Source: an uncultured Arsenicibacter sp. (GTDB lineage: Bacteria > Bacteroidota > Bacteroidia > Cytophagales > Spirosomataceae). From it: a stretch of DNA of 64,000 nt. Each line of letters begins with the position of its first letter. Positions within the stretch are counted from its first letter, which is position 1. Below, piece after piece: positions 33,497-42,100 of this stretch. The notes under the pieces were generated by a model. The model searched no databases, had not been told where the DNA came from, and worked only from the letters and a program-made list of their open reading frames with translations. The stretch covers positions 1 through 64,000 of the forward strand of contig NZ_CAMFHL010000001.1 in the NCBI RefSeq assembly GCF_945952095.1. The letters run 5' to 3'. A program made the translations under genes and the position numbers.

Positions 33497-33536
33497 AAAT
33501 CACCCAATCATTTAATCACTCAATCATTTAATCATA
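33497..33536. repeat. Inverted relatives of the 45-bp repeat at the pseC 3' end
   Basis: The bases read AATCACCCAATCATTTAATC followed by a second CACTCAATCATTTAATCAT unit. On the minus strand this is the ATGATT(A/G)AATGATTGAGTGATT theme of the tandem repeat. The pseC stop codon (33524-33526) falls within it. Confidence 0.7.
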
Positions 33537-34693
33537 GTAATCACAGTCTCGATGACGTACTGCTGCTCCTCGTCGGTAAGGGTCGGGTACATGGGCAGGC
33601 TCAGGCATTGGGCATAATACTGCTCCGCATGCGGAAAATCACCCCAATTCCAGCCGGATTGCCGGTAATACGGCATTGTATGCACCGGAATATAGTGCAC
33701 CTGGGCAAAAATCTGCTTCGTCCGCAGGAAATCATACAGCCCCTTCCGGTCCTCTACCTGAATAACATACAAATGATAGGCATGCCCCGCCGATGCAGCC
33801 GGCACAATGGTTTTCACGGCCGTACCGGCAAAGGCCTCGTCGTAACGGGCAGCAATCTCCCGGCGACGGGTCAGCATCTGGTCAGCCCGCGATAACTGAC
33901 TGAGGCCCAAGGCCGCCTGCATGTCAGTCAGGCGGTAGTTATAGCCTAGTTCCTGCATCTGCATATACCAGCCACCTCGTTCCGGTTCACCCGGCTGCAA
34001 CTCCGTCCACTCCTCAGGCTTATTGGTAATGCCATGCGTCCGTAACCGGAGCAGGTGTTTATACAGTTTTTCGTCGTTGGTCGTGATCATTCCCCCTTCT
34101 CCGCTCGCAATATGTTTTACGGGGTGAAAGCTGAAAATCGCCAGATCGGCCAGTGAGCCATCGCCGCAACGGTAGGTTTTCCCGTCAGCGGTCGTCAGGG
34201 AGGCACCCGGCGCATGGCAGGCATCTTCGATCAGCCACAGCCCAAACTCGTCGGCCAGCTCCCGGAACGCGGGCAGGTCAACGGGGTAACCGGCAAAATC
34301 AACGGGAATGATGCCCGCAAACGTGCCTTTGGGATGGGCTTCCAGCAACGCCCGTACCGCTTTCGGGTCGAGCAAGGCTGTTTCCGGGTCAATGTCCGCA
34401 AAAAATACCTCGCCGCCGCAATACCGCACGCAGTTAGCCGATGCCGAAAATGTAATCGGTGTTGTAATCACTTTGGTACCTGGCCCGACACCCAGCGCCA
34501 TTGCACACAGGTGCAGTGCTGCTGTCCCGTTGGCAATGGCGACGGCATACTTTGCGCCGATGTACGCTGCAAAAGCCGTCTCAAAAGCCGCAATATTGGG
34601 CCCCTGCGTCAGAAAAGGCGACCGCAGGACGTCATTAACCGCCAGAATATCGTCGTCGGTAATATGTTGCCGACCGTATGGAATAGGTTGCAT
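33524..34693 (-). CDS. pseC: UDP-4-amino-4,6-dideoxy-L-AltNAc transaminase
   Basis: This PLP aminotransferase of the DegT/DnrJ/EryC1 family makes the 4-amino sugar in the second step of pseudaminic acid synthesis. The 389-residue protein opens with IPYGRQHITDDDI and LRSPFLTQGPNIAAFE, a typical PseC start. The PLP lysine lies in FSFHPVKHIASGEGGM. Further marks are LIEDACHAPGA and the PseC-like YNYRLTDMQAALG. The gene lies 5 bp after pseB in the same direction, which supports PseC over other sugar aminotransferases. The later enzymes PseH, PseG, PseI and PseF are not in the window. Its last codons lie in a repeat. Confidence 0.92.
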   Translation of the reverse strand: MQPIPYGRQHITDDDILAVNDVLRSPFLTQGPNIAAFETAFAAYIGAKYAVAIANGTAALHLCAMALGVGPGTKVITTPITFSASANCVRYCGGEVFFADIDPETALLDPKAVRALLEAHPKGTFAGIIPVDFAGYPVDLPAFRELADEFGLWLIEDACHAPGASLTTADGKTYRCGDGSLADLAIFSFHPVKHIASGEGGMITTNDEKLYKHLLRLRTHGITNKPEEWTELQPGEPERGGWYMQMQELGYNYRLTDMQAALGLSQLSRADQMLTRRREIAARYDEAFAGTAVKTIVPAASAGHAYHLYVIQVEDRKGLYDFLRTKQIFAQVHYIPVHTMPYYRQSGWNWGDFPHAEQYYAQCLSLPMYPTLTDEEQQYVIETVITMIK

Positions 34694-34698
34694 ACCGT

Positions 34699-35715
34699 TT
34701 AAACAACAAAGTCAGGATCTACGTGCTGACGAACCTGATCGCGCAGTTGTCCGACCGTCAGCCACTCGGTATTGGTACCGGAATTGTACTTGAAGCCCAT
34801 CGGCACCCGCGTTGCGTTGAACGCCTTCAGGTAATCTTCTACTTCCCAGATCGGTGTCGATGGCGTGATGACATAATAGCGGTCCGTTTCAATGGTATTC
34901 AGCGAGTCAGTTTCGGTGATCATCTCTTCGTGCAGCTTTTCGCCCGGCCGCACACCGACCAGCTTCTGTTCGCAATCCGGGCCAATCGCCGTGGCGACAT
35001 CCGTGATGCGGTACGAAGGTATTTTCGGGACAAAGATTTCGCCGCCCCACGCCTGTTCCAACGCATAAAGCACCATTTCTACGCCTTCTTCCAGCGAGAT
35101 ATTGAAGCGGGTCATGTCGTTGTGTGTAATCGGTAAAACACCTTCTTTCCGCTTTTCAAGGAAGAACGGCACCACCGACCCCCGCGAACCGATTACGTTG
35201 CCATACCGGACTACCGAGAACCGCAGATCGCGGCTGCCTTTCATGTTGTTGGCGGCTACGAACAGTTTATCCGAGCACAGTTTTGTGGCGCCATACAGGT
35301 TGATCGGTGCCGCCGCCTTATCGGTCGACAAGGCCACTACCCGCTTAACGCCGTTGTCCAGCGCCGCATTGATCACGTTTTCAGCACCGAATACGTTGGT
35401 TTTAATACACTCCATCGGATTGTATTCCGCCGCCGGTACCTGCTTGAGCGCCGCCGCGTGTATAATGATGTCGATGCCTTCGCAGGCCCGTTTCAGGCGC
35501 TCGCCGTCGCGCACGTCGCCGATGAAAAAGCGAATCGACTTGTAAACCGATGTCGGGTAGTGCTGCGACATTTCGAACTGTTTCAGCTCATCCCGCGAAT
35601 AAATCACCACCCGCCGTACGTCAGGATAGCGCTTGTAAACCATTTCCACGAACTTCTTACCAAATGAGCCGGTGCCACCGGTAATCAGGATCGACTTATT
35701 ATTTAAATCAAGCAT
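34699..35715 (-). CDS. pseB: UDP-N-acetylglucosamine 4,6-dehydratase (inverting)
   Basis: This NADP-dependent short-chain dehydrogenase of 338 residues starts pseudaminic acid synthesis by removing water from UDP-GlcNAc and inverting C5. The cofactor loop is ITGGTGSFGKKFVEMV. The PseB-type substrate region is YSRDELKQFEMSQHY, followed by HAAALKQVPAAEYNPMECI. The catalytic Asp-Lys pair lies in ALSTDKAAAPINLYGATK. The gene is followed at 5 bp by pseC and preceded at 3 bp by the Maf-like gene, so the three probably form one transcript. Confidence 0.95.
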   Translation of the reverse strand: MLDLNNKSILITGGTGSFGKKFVEMVYKRYPDVRRVVIYSRDELKQFEMSQHYPTSVYKSIRFFIGDVRDGERLKRACEGIDIIIHAAALKQVPAAEYNPMECIKTNVFGAENVINAALDNGVKRVVALSTDKAAAPINLYGATKLCSDKLFVAANNMKGSRDLRFSVVRYGNVIGSRGSVVPFFLEKRKEGVLPITHNDMTRFNISLEEGVEMVLYALEQAWGGEIFVPKIPSYRITDVATAIGPDCEQKLVGVRPGEKLHEEMITETDSLNTIETDRYYVITPSTPIWEVEDYLKAFNATRVPMGFKYNSGTNTEWLTVGQLRDQVRQHVDPDFVV

Positions 35716-35718
35716 AGA

Positions 35719-36624
35719 TTATGATGCTGCGTTAGACTTTTTTAACTGCACCCGTTCCAGGGCGTCGATATAACTCTTGCTGCTGGCATTCAACAAACGA
35801 ACGCCGAGGTAGTCTGCGTATTCCCGCAAGACCTCATAGCCCCGGAAGGCTTTATGGAGCGATAAAAACTGATCCGCCATCGAATGGGTTTTCGTCCGGT
35901 GTTTATCGGCGTAAACCGGCACATAGGCCACATCTTTCGGCTTATCGTAAAAATGCATCTGCTGCATCAGCAGCTGATTCTGCTCATCAATTCGGATTTG
36001 CTCATGCCACGACTGATCGGCGCCGAACAGATAAACCGCATCGAATTGCCGGCTCAGCATCAGAAACAGGGCGGATACAATCACCGTCTGCGACTGCCCG
36101 ATACCAAGCCCGGCCTTATATAAGCGGAACCTGAACCAGCGGAACCCCTTGATGACGCTGTAGTTAAAATACACCGGTTTAATGTTCGGATTGCGCGCCT
36201 CAATCGTGTTCATAATGTAGGAACCCTTCGCAAAGCGGGGTACATACAGGTGCATCGGCCAGTCGACTGAGGCCAGAAACACACCAAGCGTCTGCCGGAT
36301 ATCCTCGCGGTCGGTTGTCTGCTCGGTAAAGACAAAGTAATTCGGATCGGCAATCACATAGTCCTGCGGCTTCAGCTGCAGAAAATACGGCGAATGCGCA
36401 AAGTTATTGACACAGACAATTTCGGTCTGTAGTATAAAATGGAGGTCTTTTTCCAGGGATGTATTCAGGGAAGGACCATTACCGAGAACCGAGCATACGG
36501 CTTTTTGCCGGGCAGGAAGACGAAACCGAAACGATGATTGAACCAGAATTTTTAACAGCGAAATCAGTGAGTTAGCCAGATCGGTTAACCAGGTACTCAG
36601 TGACTTATAAATTACCTCTATCAT
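35719..36624 (-). CDS. DUF115/MptE-like (Maf-related) putative glycosyltransferase
   Basis: This 301-residue protein has the motif CSVLGNGPSLNTSLEKDL near residue 43, then IVCVNNFAHSPYF, then DYVIADPNYF. These are the features of the DUF115/6-hydroxymethylpterin pyrophosphokinase-like domain found in Maf proteins, which are linked to transfer of pseudaminic or legionaminic acid. A later stretch, AVYLFGADQSWHEQIRIDE, fits the same fold. The gene precedes pseB by 3 bp, so transfer of pseudaminic acid or of its precursor to a surface glycan is a reasonable idea, but it is inferred from context. An amphipathic N-terminal helix of about 35 residues could bind the membrane. Confidence 0.65.
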   Translation of the reverse strand: MIEVIYKSLSTWLTDLANSLISLLKILVQSSFRFRLPARQKAVCSVLGNGPSLNTSLEKDLHFILQTEIVCVNNFAHSPYFLQLKPQDYVIADPNYFVFTEQTTDREDIRQTLGVFLASVDWPMHLYVPRFAKGSYIMNTIEARNPNIKPVYFNYSVIKGFRWFRFRLYKAGLGIGQSQTVIVSALFLMLSRQFDAVYLFGADQSWHEQIRIDEQNQLLMQQMHFYDKPKDVAYVPVYADKHRTKTHSMADQFLSLHKAFRGYEVLREYADYLGVRLLNASSKSYIDALERVQLKKSNAAS

Positions 36625-36701
36625 GCAAGCGTGCTGCCCTGCCAGTTTGGATTAACAGGACAAAATAAGCGAAAATTCAGGAAACGGGCATAGTTCAGGG
36701 T

Positions 36702-37655
36702 TCAAAGCCGTTTTTCAACAGTCAGCTTAGGTGAGGGTATCCCACCCATATTGCGTTTAAACCGCATCAGGCCGGGTTTGGGCAGTTGCTCCTCATCCAG
36801 CGAAACGCCAAGATCCAGCAACCGGATTCCCTGTTCGCGGCAATACTGATACAGCCCGTAAATCAGCATGACCATCGGGCTGAACCGGCGGTACTGTGCG
36901 CTGTCGACCGGCAGAAAATGATACAGAATCGTATCACTGACCCGTACACAGACGCTCATAGCCGCCCACTCACCGCCCGCCTCGACCACAAACACCGGAA
37001 AGCGGTCGGGCATTTCAGTCAGTAACCGGCGCAGTTGTTCCGGCGCAATGGTCAGCGGGTATTGCTGCCCAGCCCGCCGCTGCTGCCAGTAGGCAATTAC
37101 CAGGTCGGGTTGCGGTTCGGTCAGTTGCCGGAAGGTAAACCCCGCCCGTTCGGCTTTCCGTAACCGCTGCATTTCCTGGGCTGCCATGCGGCAGCTGAGA
37201 TTTTCATCCGTAACCGGTATATAGTGTGCTACAGGATCTGCGATGATCCGGAAGTCTTTTTTTAACAACCGTTCCATAAAATATGCCGTTTGCTCCGGGG
37301 CATAGCAATGGGGCGGAAGTTTGATCGTAACTGCTTTTACGGACAGCCGGTGCATAACAGCCCCGATCTGCTCCAGAAAAGCATCAAGTATGGTATCCGG
37401 CAATAAAATGGTACATTCGAACGACCCGAACGGAGCCGCTAACGGGCTGTACCACTGTCCCGTTTGCTGAAAAAAAGTACAGCGGGCAACCGTTTGCCCT
37501 ATCTGTTGGTCTATAATGCAAAAATGATGTAACGGCAGGTTTGCCTGTGTCTGCAGATGCCGGCCATCATTGTATAAAAAACCACTTGCCCCAAATGAAG
37601 TTATCATGTGGGGTGATGCATTTTCGTAATATTGGATTACATAAGGGCCAGACAT
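36702..37655 (-). CDS. GNAT/FemAB-like acetyltransferase
   Basis: This 317-residue protein shows the layout of the FemAB/BioF2-like acyltransferases with two related GNAT-type halves. The second half contains ERAGFTFRQL, PVFVVEAGGEWAAMSVCVRV, then YHFLPVDSAQYRRFSPMVML and GIRLLDLGVS, where the acyl donor would bind, and ends MRFKRNMGG as in many such proteins. It may modify an amino sugar or a cell-wall peptide. The gene lies 77 bp before the Maf-like gene on the same strand, so a role in the surface-glycan cluster is plausible. Donor and acceptor are unknown. Confidence 0.65.
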   Translation of the reverse strand: MSGPYVIQYYENASPHMITSFGASGFLYNDGRHLQTQANLPLHHFCIIDQQIGQTVARCTFFQQTGQWYSPLAAPFGSFECTILLPDTILDAFLEQIGAVMHRLSVKAVTIKLPPHCYAPEQTAYFMERLLKKDFRIIADPVAHYIPVTDENLSCRMAAQEMQRLRKAERAGFTFRQLTEPQPDLVIAYWQQRRAGQQYPLTIAPEQLRRLLTEMPDRFPVFVVEAGGEWAAMSVCVRVSDTILYHFLPVDSAQYRRFSPMVMLIYGLYQYCREQGIRLLDLGVSLDEEQLPKPGLMRFKRNMGGIPSPKLTVEKRL

Positions 37656-37847
37656 GTAACTATCTCATCGCCAGTAAACACAAAAGAAAAACGGGATTTG
37701 TTTACTTTAGTAATAAAAACCGCAAATTGTGTCTAAAATAGATAATATAGCTGGTCTTGTTACCCTGCCTGCAAGTGCCCGTCTAATGATCAGGTGCTTA
37801 TTCAGGTAAGCAGAGAGAAAGTATAAATAGAGAGAATATGTCGGAAG

Positions 37848-37877
37848 AAACCCCGGTGATGCTATCGCCGGGGTTCT
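37848..37877 (-). terminator. Hairpin after the ppx/gppA-like gene
   Basis: AACCCCGGCGAT and ATCACCGGGGTT (minus strand) form a 12-pair stem with a 3-base loop, 35 bp beyond the stop codon. The T run is broken (TTTCTTCC), so termination may be imperfect. The rest of 37656-37911 shows no gene that I can support. Confidence 0.55.
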
Positions 37878-37911
37878 TTGTTGTATCACGCAAGTGTCAT
37901 GCCAGAGCACA

Positions 37912-38793
37912 CTACTTCTTTTTTTTGCATAACTGCTGGTACGCCAGCTGAATAAGTCCGTCTTTTAAACCCAGATCCGGAACAATAATTTCGGTAGCAT
38001 CGGCCCATCTCATCGCCGACAGATAAATCTCGGCGGCCGGCAGAATGACATCGGCCCGGTCGGGGTTCAGCCGCAGTTTATTGATCCGGTCTTCCAGACT
38101 GTATTGGGCAATGTACTCTTTGATCCGCTCAATTTCGTCGATGGTTGTCGATAGCTCAGACTGTTTCGAGGCCAGATTAAACAGCTTGCTGATGTTGCCG
38201 CCCGTTCCTACCGCAATGACCTCCTGCGACCGGTCAACGTTCTCCTCAATCCACTCCTGCATCGACCGCCAGGCACCTTTTGATTCTTTGCCTTCCAGCA
38301 ACCGAACCGAACCGATTTTAAACGAACGTGAATTTATTTTCTCCCGATCCTGATACAGGTTCAGCTCGGTACTGCCGCCCCCGACGTCGATGTGCAGAAA
38401 CTGGCGGTTATCCAGCGCCTGTACGACCACATTGTTAATCAGCTCGGCTTCCCGCTTGCCGTCAATAATATGAATTTTGATGCCGGTCGATGCTAAAATC
38501 CGGTCTGCCACCTCAGGGCCGTTTTCCGACTCCCGCATGGCCGATGTTGCACAGGCCATGTAAGCTTCTACCTCGTGCAGCTCCATCAACAGCTTATAGA
38601 CCTGCATGAGTTTGGTCGTACGCGCTTCGCTCTCTTCTGTCAACGCGCCGAACGAGAACACATCGTGGCCTAACCGTAACGGAAACCGGACGTACTCGAC
38701 CTTTTTAAAGCTAGTGACACCGCCGTTGTGCAGAACGTTTGAAATCTGGAGACGGGCCGCGTTAGACCCTATATCAATGGCTGCAATTTTCAT
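37912..38793 (-). CDS. Ppx/GppA family phosphatase (exopolyphosphatase-like)
   Basis: This is a member of the ASKHA-fold Ppx/GppA family, which hydrolyses polyphosphate or converts pppGpp to ppGpp. The phosphate-binding motifs are AAIDIGSNAARLQI at the start, then ACATSAMRES, and the second loop DVGGGSTELNLY; AVGTGGNISKL completes the site. With 293 residues it has only the two catalytic domains and lacks the C-terminal helical domains of E. coli Ppx, as is common in Bacteroidota. It starts 252 bp from the divergent metH riboswitch region. Confidence 0.9.
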   Translation of the reverse strand: MKIAAIDIGSNAARLQISNVLHNGGVTSFKKVEYVRFPLRLGHDVFSFGALTEESEARTTKLMQVYKLLMELHEVEAYMACATSAMRESENGPEVADRILASTGIKIHIIDGKREAELINNVVVQALDNRQFLHIDVGGGSTELNLYQDREKINSRSFKIGSVRLLEGKESKGAWRSMQEWIEENVDRSQEVIAVGTGGNISKLFNLASKQSELSTTIDEIERIKEYIAQYSLEDRINKLRLNPDRADVILPAAEIYLSAMRWADATEIIVPDLGLKDGLIQLAYQQLCKKKK

Positions 38794-38850
38794 AAATCGT
38801 GAAGTGATAAAGGCATCAACCTTTTACGAAGCCCCAAAAGTAGTCTATTT

Positions 38851-38881
38851 TTGGCTATGACGCTTACACTGTGTACTTTTG
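38851..38881 (+). promoter_or_regulatory. Promoter of the metH riboswitch transcript
   Basis: TTG at 38851-38853 and TACTTTTG at 38874-38881, spaced by 20 bases, fit the Bacteroidota consensus. Transcription should start near 38887, just before the first stem of the SAM aptamer. Confidence 0.8.
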
Positions 38882-38887
38882 CAGAAT

Positions 38888-39061
38888 TGCTTATCAAGAA
38901 AGACCGAGGGACCGGACCCAACGAAGTCTTAGCAACCCTTTTTTAGTATAACATACCTGAACAATAACCAATAAGCCCTGATAATTGATTATTGTCTGGT
39001 TGTCTTTTTACTAAAAAAAACGGTGCTACGTTCCACCCCAACGCATGGGGACAGATAAGTT
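38888..39061 (+). ncRNA. SAM-I (S-box) riboswitch upstream of metH
   Basis: The aptamer begins CTTATCAAGAAAGACCGAGG and contains the S-box core GAGGGACCGG and the TTAGCAACC segment. It ends with GGTGCTACGTTCC and AGATAAG. The outer stem P1 pairs CTTATC (38890-38895) with GATAAG (39054-39059). The stretch 38940-39020 is a longer-than-usual P3/P4 region with ATAATTGATTAT-type pairing. S-adenosylmethionine binding should repress metH. The location before a methionine-synthase gene, the promoter immediately upstream and the conserved core all agree. Confidence 0.92.
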
Positions 39062-39112
39062 GCGTTATGCTCCCGCCCTTTCTGTTAAGCCTGAAATGCT
39101 AGCTTCACCAAA

Positions 39113-39134
39113 CCCGCTGCCTTTAGCAGACGGG
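39113..39134 (+). promoter_or_regulatory. Hairpin just before the metH start, probable expression platform
   Basis: CCCGCTGC (39113-39120) pairs with GCAG-a-CGGG (39126-39134), with one bulged A. It ends 3 bases before the ATG at 39138 and has no T run after it. It would mask the translation-initiation region, so the riboswitch probably acts on translation. The alternative pairing that would free the start is not obvious to me. Confidence 0.5.
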
Positions 39135-39137
39135 CTA

Positions 39138-42100
39138 ATGACAAATGCCGTTTTGAAGAAGATTAACGAACTCCTGCAAAACCGTATTCTCGTACTCGAT
39201 GGCGCCATGGGTACGATGATTCAACGGTACAACCTGACAGAAGCCGACTATCGGGGCGAACGTTTTTCAGATTGGGCTCACGATCTGAAAGGCAACAATG
39301 ATCTCCTGTCGCTGACACAACCGGCGATTATTCAGGAAATCCACCGGCAATATCTGGACGCCGGATCCGACATTATCGAAACCAATACCTTCAGTGGTAC
39401 GACCATCGCCATGGCCGACTACCACATGGAGTCACTGGCCTACGAGCTGAACTACGAATCGGCGCGCATTGCCAAAGAAGTGACAGTTGCCTATACCCAA
39501 CAGGATCCGGACAGACCACGGTTTGTCGCCGGTGCGATGGGGCCAACCAACCGCACGGCCAGCCTGTCGCCCGACGTTAATAACCCGGGTTACCGCGCCG
39601 TAACGTTCGATCAGCTGGTCGATGCCTATTACGAACAGGTAGCCGGGCTGGTCGAAGGCGGATCGGATATTCTGCTGGTCGAAACTATTTTTGACACCCT
39701 GAACGCCAAGGCGGCTCTGTTCGCCATTGACAAATACTTTGCTGATAAGGGGCAGGAACCGCTGCCAATCATGGTATCCGGAACGATTACGGATGCCTCG
39801 GGCCGCACCCTTTCCGGTCAGACAACCGAAGCATTCCTGTACTCGGTCTCACACCTGCCGCTGCTGAGCGTGGGGCTGAACTGTGCGCTCGGTGCCGAAC
39901 TGATGCGCCCGTATATTCAGACACTCGCCAAAGAAGCCCCGTTTTTTGTCTCGGCCTATCCGAACGCCGGCCTGCCGAACGAATTCGGCGAATACGACGA
40001 AACACCGGCCAGTATGGCGTCGCAGGTCGAAGATTTTATCAAGTCCGGCTTTATAAACATTGTCGGTGGTTGCTGCGGATCAACGCCAGACCACATTGCG
40101 GCCATTGCACAGGTTGCGGCGCGTTACCAGCCACGGCCGTTCCCGCAGCCGGAGCCCTACCAGAAACTCAGCGGTCTTGAACCGTTAAAGATTACGGAAA
40201 ACACCAACTTCGTCAATATCGGCGAACGGACGAACGTAACCGGGTCAAAGGCTTTTGCCCGCCTCATTAAATCGGGTGACTACGACGCAGCCTTGTCCGT
40301 AGCCCGTCAGCAGGTGGAAAACGGGGCGCAGGTGATCGATGTAAACATGGATGAGGGCATGCTCGACTCCATCGAAGCGATGACCACCTTCCTGAACCTG
40401 ATTGCTGCCGAGCCGGATATTGCCCGTGTTCCGATCATGATCGACTCCTCGAAGTGGGAAGTCATCGAAGCCGGTCTGAAATGCGTGCAGGGTAAAGCCA
40501 TCGTAAACTCGATCTCGCTGAAAGAAGGCGAAGACATGTTTATCGAGCGGGCCAATCTGGTGAAACGCTACGGAGCAGCCGTGATTGTGATGGCGTTTGA
40601 CGAAGCCGGACAGGCCGATAACTACGAGCGCCGGATTGAAATCTGCGAACGCGCCTACCGGATTCTGGTCAATAAGGTGCATTTCCTGCCGCAGGACATC
40701 ATTTTCGACCCCAACATCCTGACCGTAGCCACGGGCATCGAAGAGCATAATAACTATGCCGTTGATTTTATAAACGCGACCCGCTGGATTAAGGAAAACC
40801 TGCCGCTGGCCAAAGTGTCGGGCGGGGTGTCCAATATTTCGTTCTCGTTCCGTGGCAATGAGGTGGTTCGCGAAGCCATGCACTCGGTTTTCCTGTACTA
40901 CGCCATCAAAGCAGGCATGGACATGGGGATTGTCAACGCCGGGCAGCTGGCAGTTTACGACACGATTCCGGCCGATCTGCTGGAGCGTGTGGAAGATGTG
41001 ATCCTGAACCGCCGCGACGATGCAACTGAACGGCTGGTTACGTTTGCGGAAACGGTTAAGGCTAAAGGCAAGGAAATTGTTCAGGACAATGCATGGCGCA
41101 ATGAACCGGTCCGCGACCGGCTGAAGCATGCGCTGGTAAAAGGCATTACCGATTTCATCGACGAAGACGTGGAAGAAATCCGGCAGCAGGTTAGCCGCCC
41201 GCTGGATGTAATTGAGGGTCCGCTGATGGACGGCATGAACGTAGTCGGTGATCTGTTCGGCGAAGGAAAAATGTTCCTCCCACAGGTCGTTAAGTCGGCC
41301 CGGGTGATGAAAAAAGCCGTTGCCTACCTGACTCCGTTTATCGAAGAAGAAAAGGAAGGCGGCGCAGCAGCAGCCGGGAAAGTCCTGTTAGCCACCGTAA
41401 AAGGTGACGTACACGACATCGGTAAAAACATTGTTGGCGTTGTATTAGGGTGTAATAACTACGAAATTATTGACCTTGGCGTGATGGTGGCGACCCAGAA
41501 AATTCTGGACGAAGCCCGTAAACAGAACGCCGATATCATTGGCCTGAGCGGACTGATTACGCCGTCGCTGGACGAGATGGTGGGCGTTGCCAAAGAAATG
41601 GAACGGCAGGGCTTTACGATTCCGTTGCTGATCGGCGGGGCCACGACCTCACGCATTCACACCGCCGTAAAAATCGACCCGCACTACTCAGGGCCGGTTA
41701 TCCATGTACTGGATGCCAGCCGGAGTGTACCGGTTGCCGGCCGTCTGACGAGTCAGGATATGGCCACGCGCGAGGACATTTTCAAAGAGATCAAGGCGGA
41801 GTACGTCCGTATCCGCGAGGATCACGCCAAGCGCCAGAAAGAAAAGAACTCGCTGTCGATTGACAAGGCCCGTGCGAACCGCACCCAAATCGACTGGTCA
41901 ACCTTTGAGCCGGTAAAACCTGCGTTTCTGGGCAATCAGTACTTCCACGATTATTCACTGGCTGAAATTGCTAAATACATCGACTGGACGCCGTTTTTCC
42001 AGACCTGGCAGCTACACGGCAAGTACCCGAAAATTTTCGATGACGCAACCGTAGGAGCGGAAGCGCGGAAACTATTCGATGATGCCAACGCGCTGCTGAA

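Noticed and set aside
37707..37910. Minus-strand frame of 67 codons between the ppx-like and GNAT-like genes
   Set aside because: It spans the hairpin behind the ppx-like gene and shows no membrane or domain pattern beyond chance.
39045..39137. N-terminal extension of metH from the ATG at 39045
   Set aside because: This ATG lies within the SAM aptamer, in the stretch that closes P1, and the added residues have no similarity to methionine synthases.
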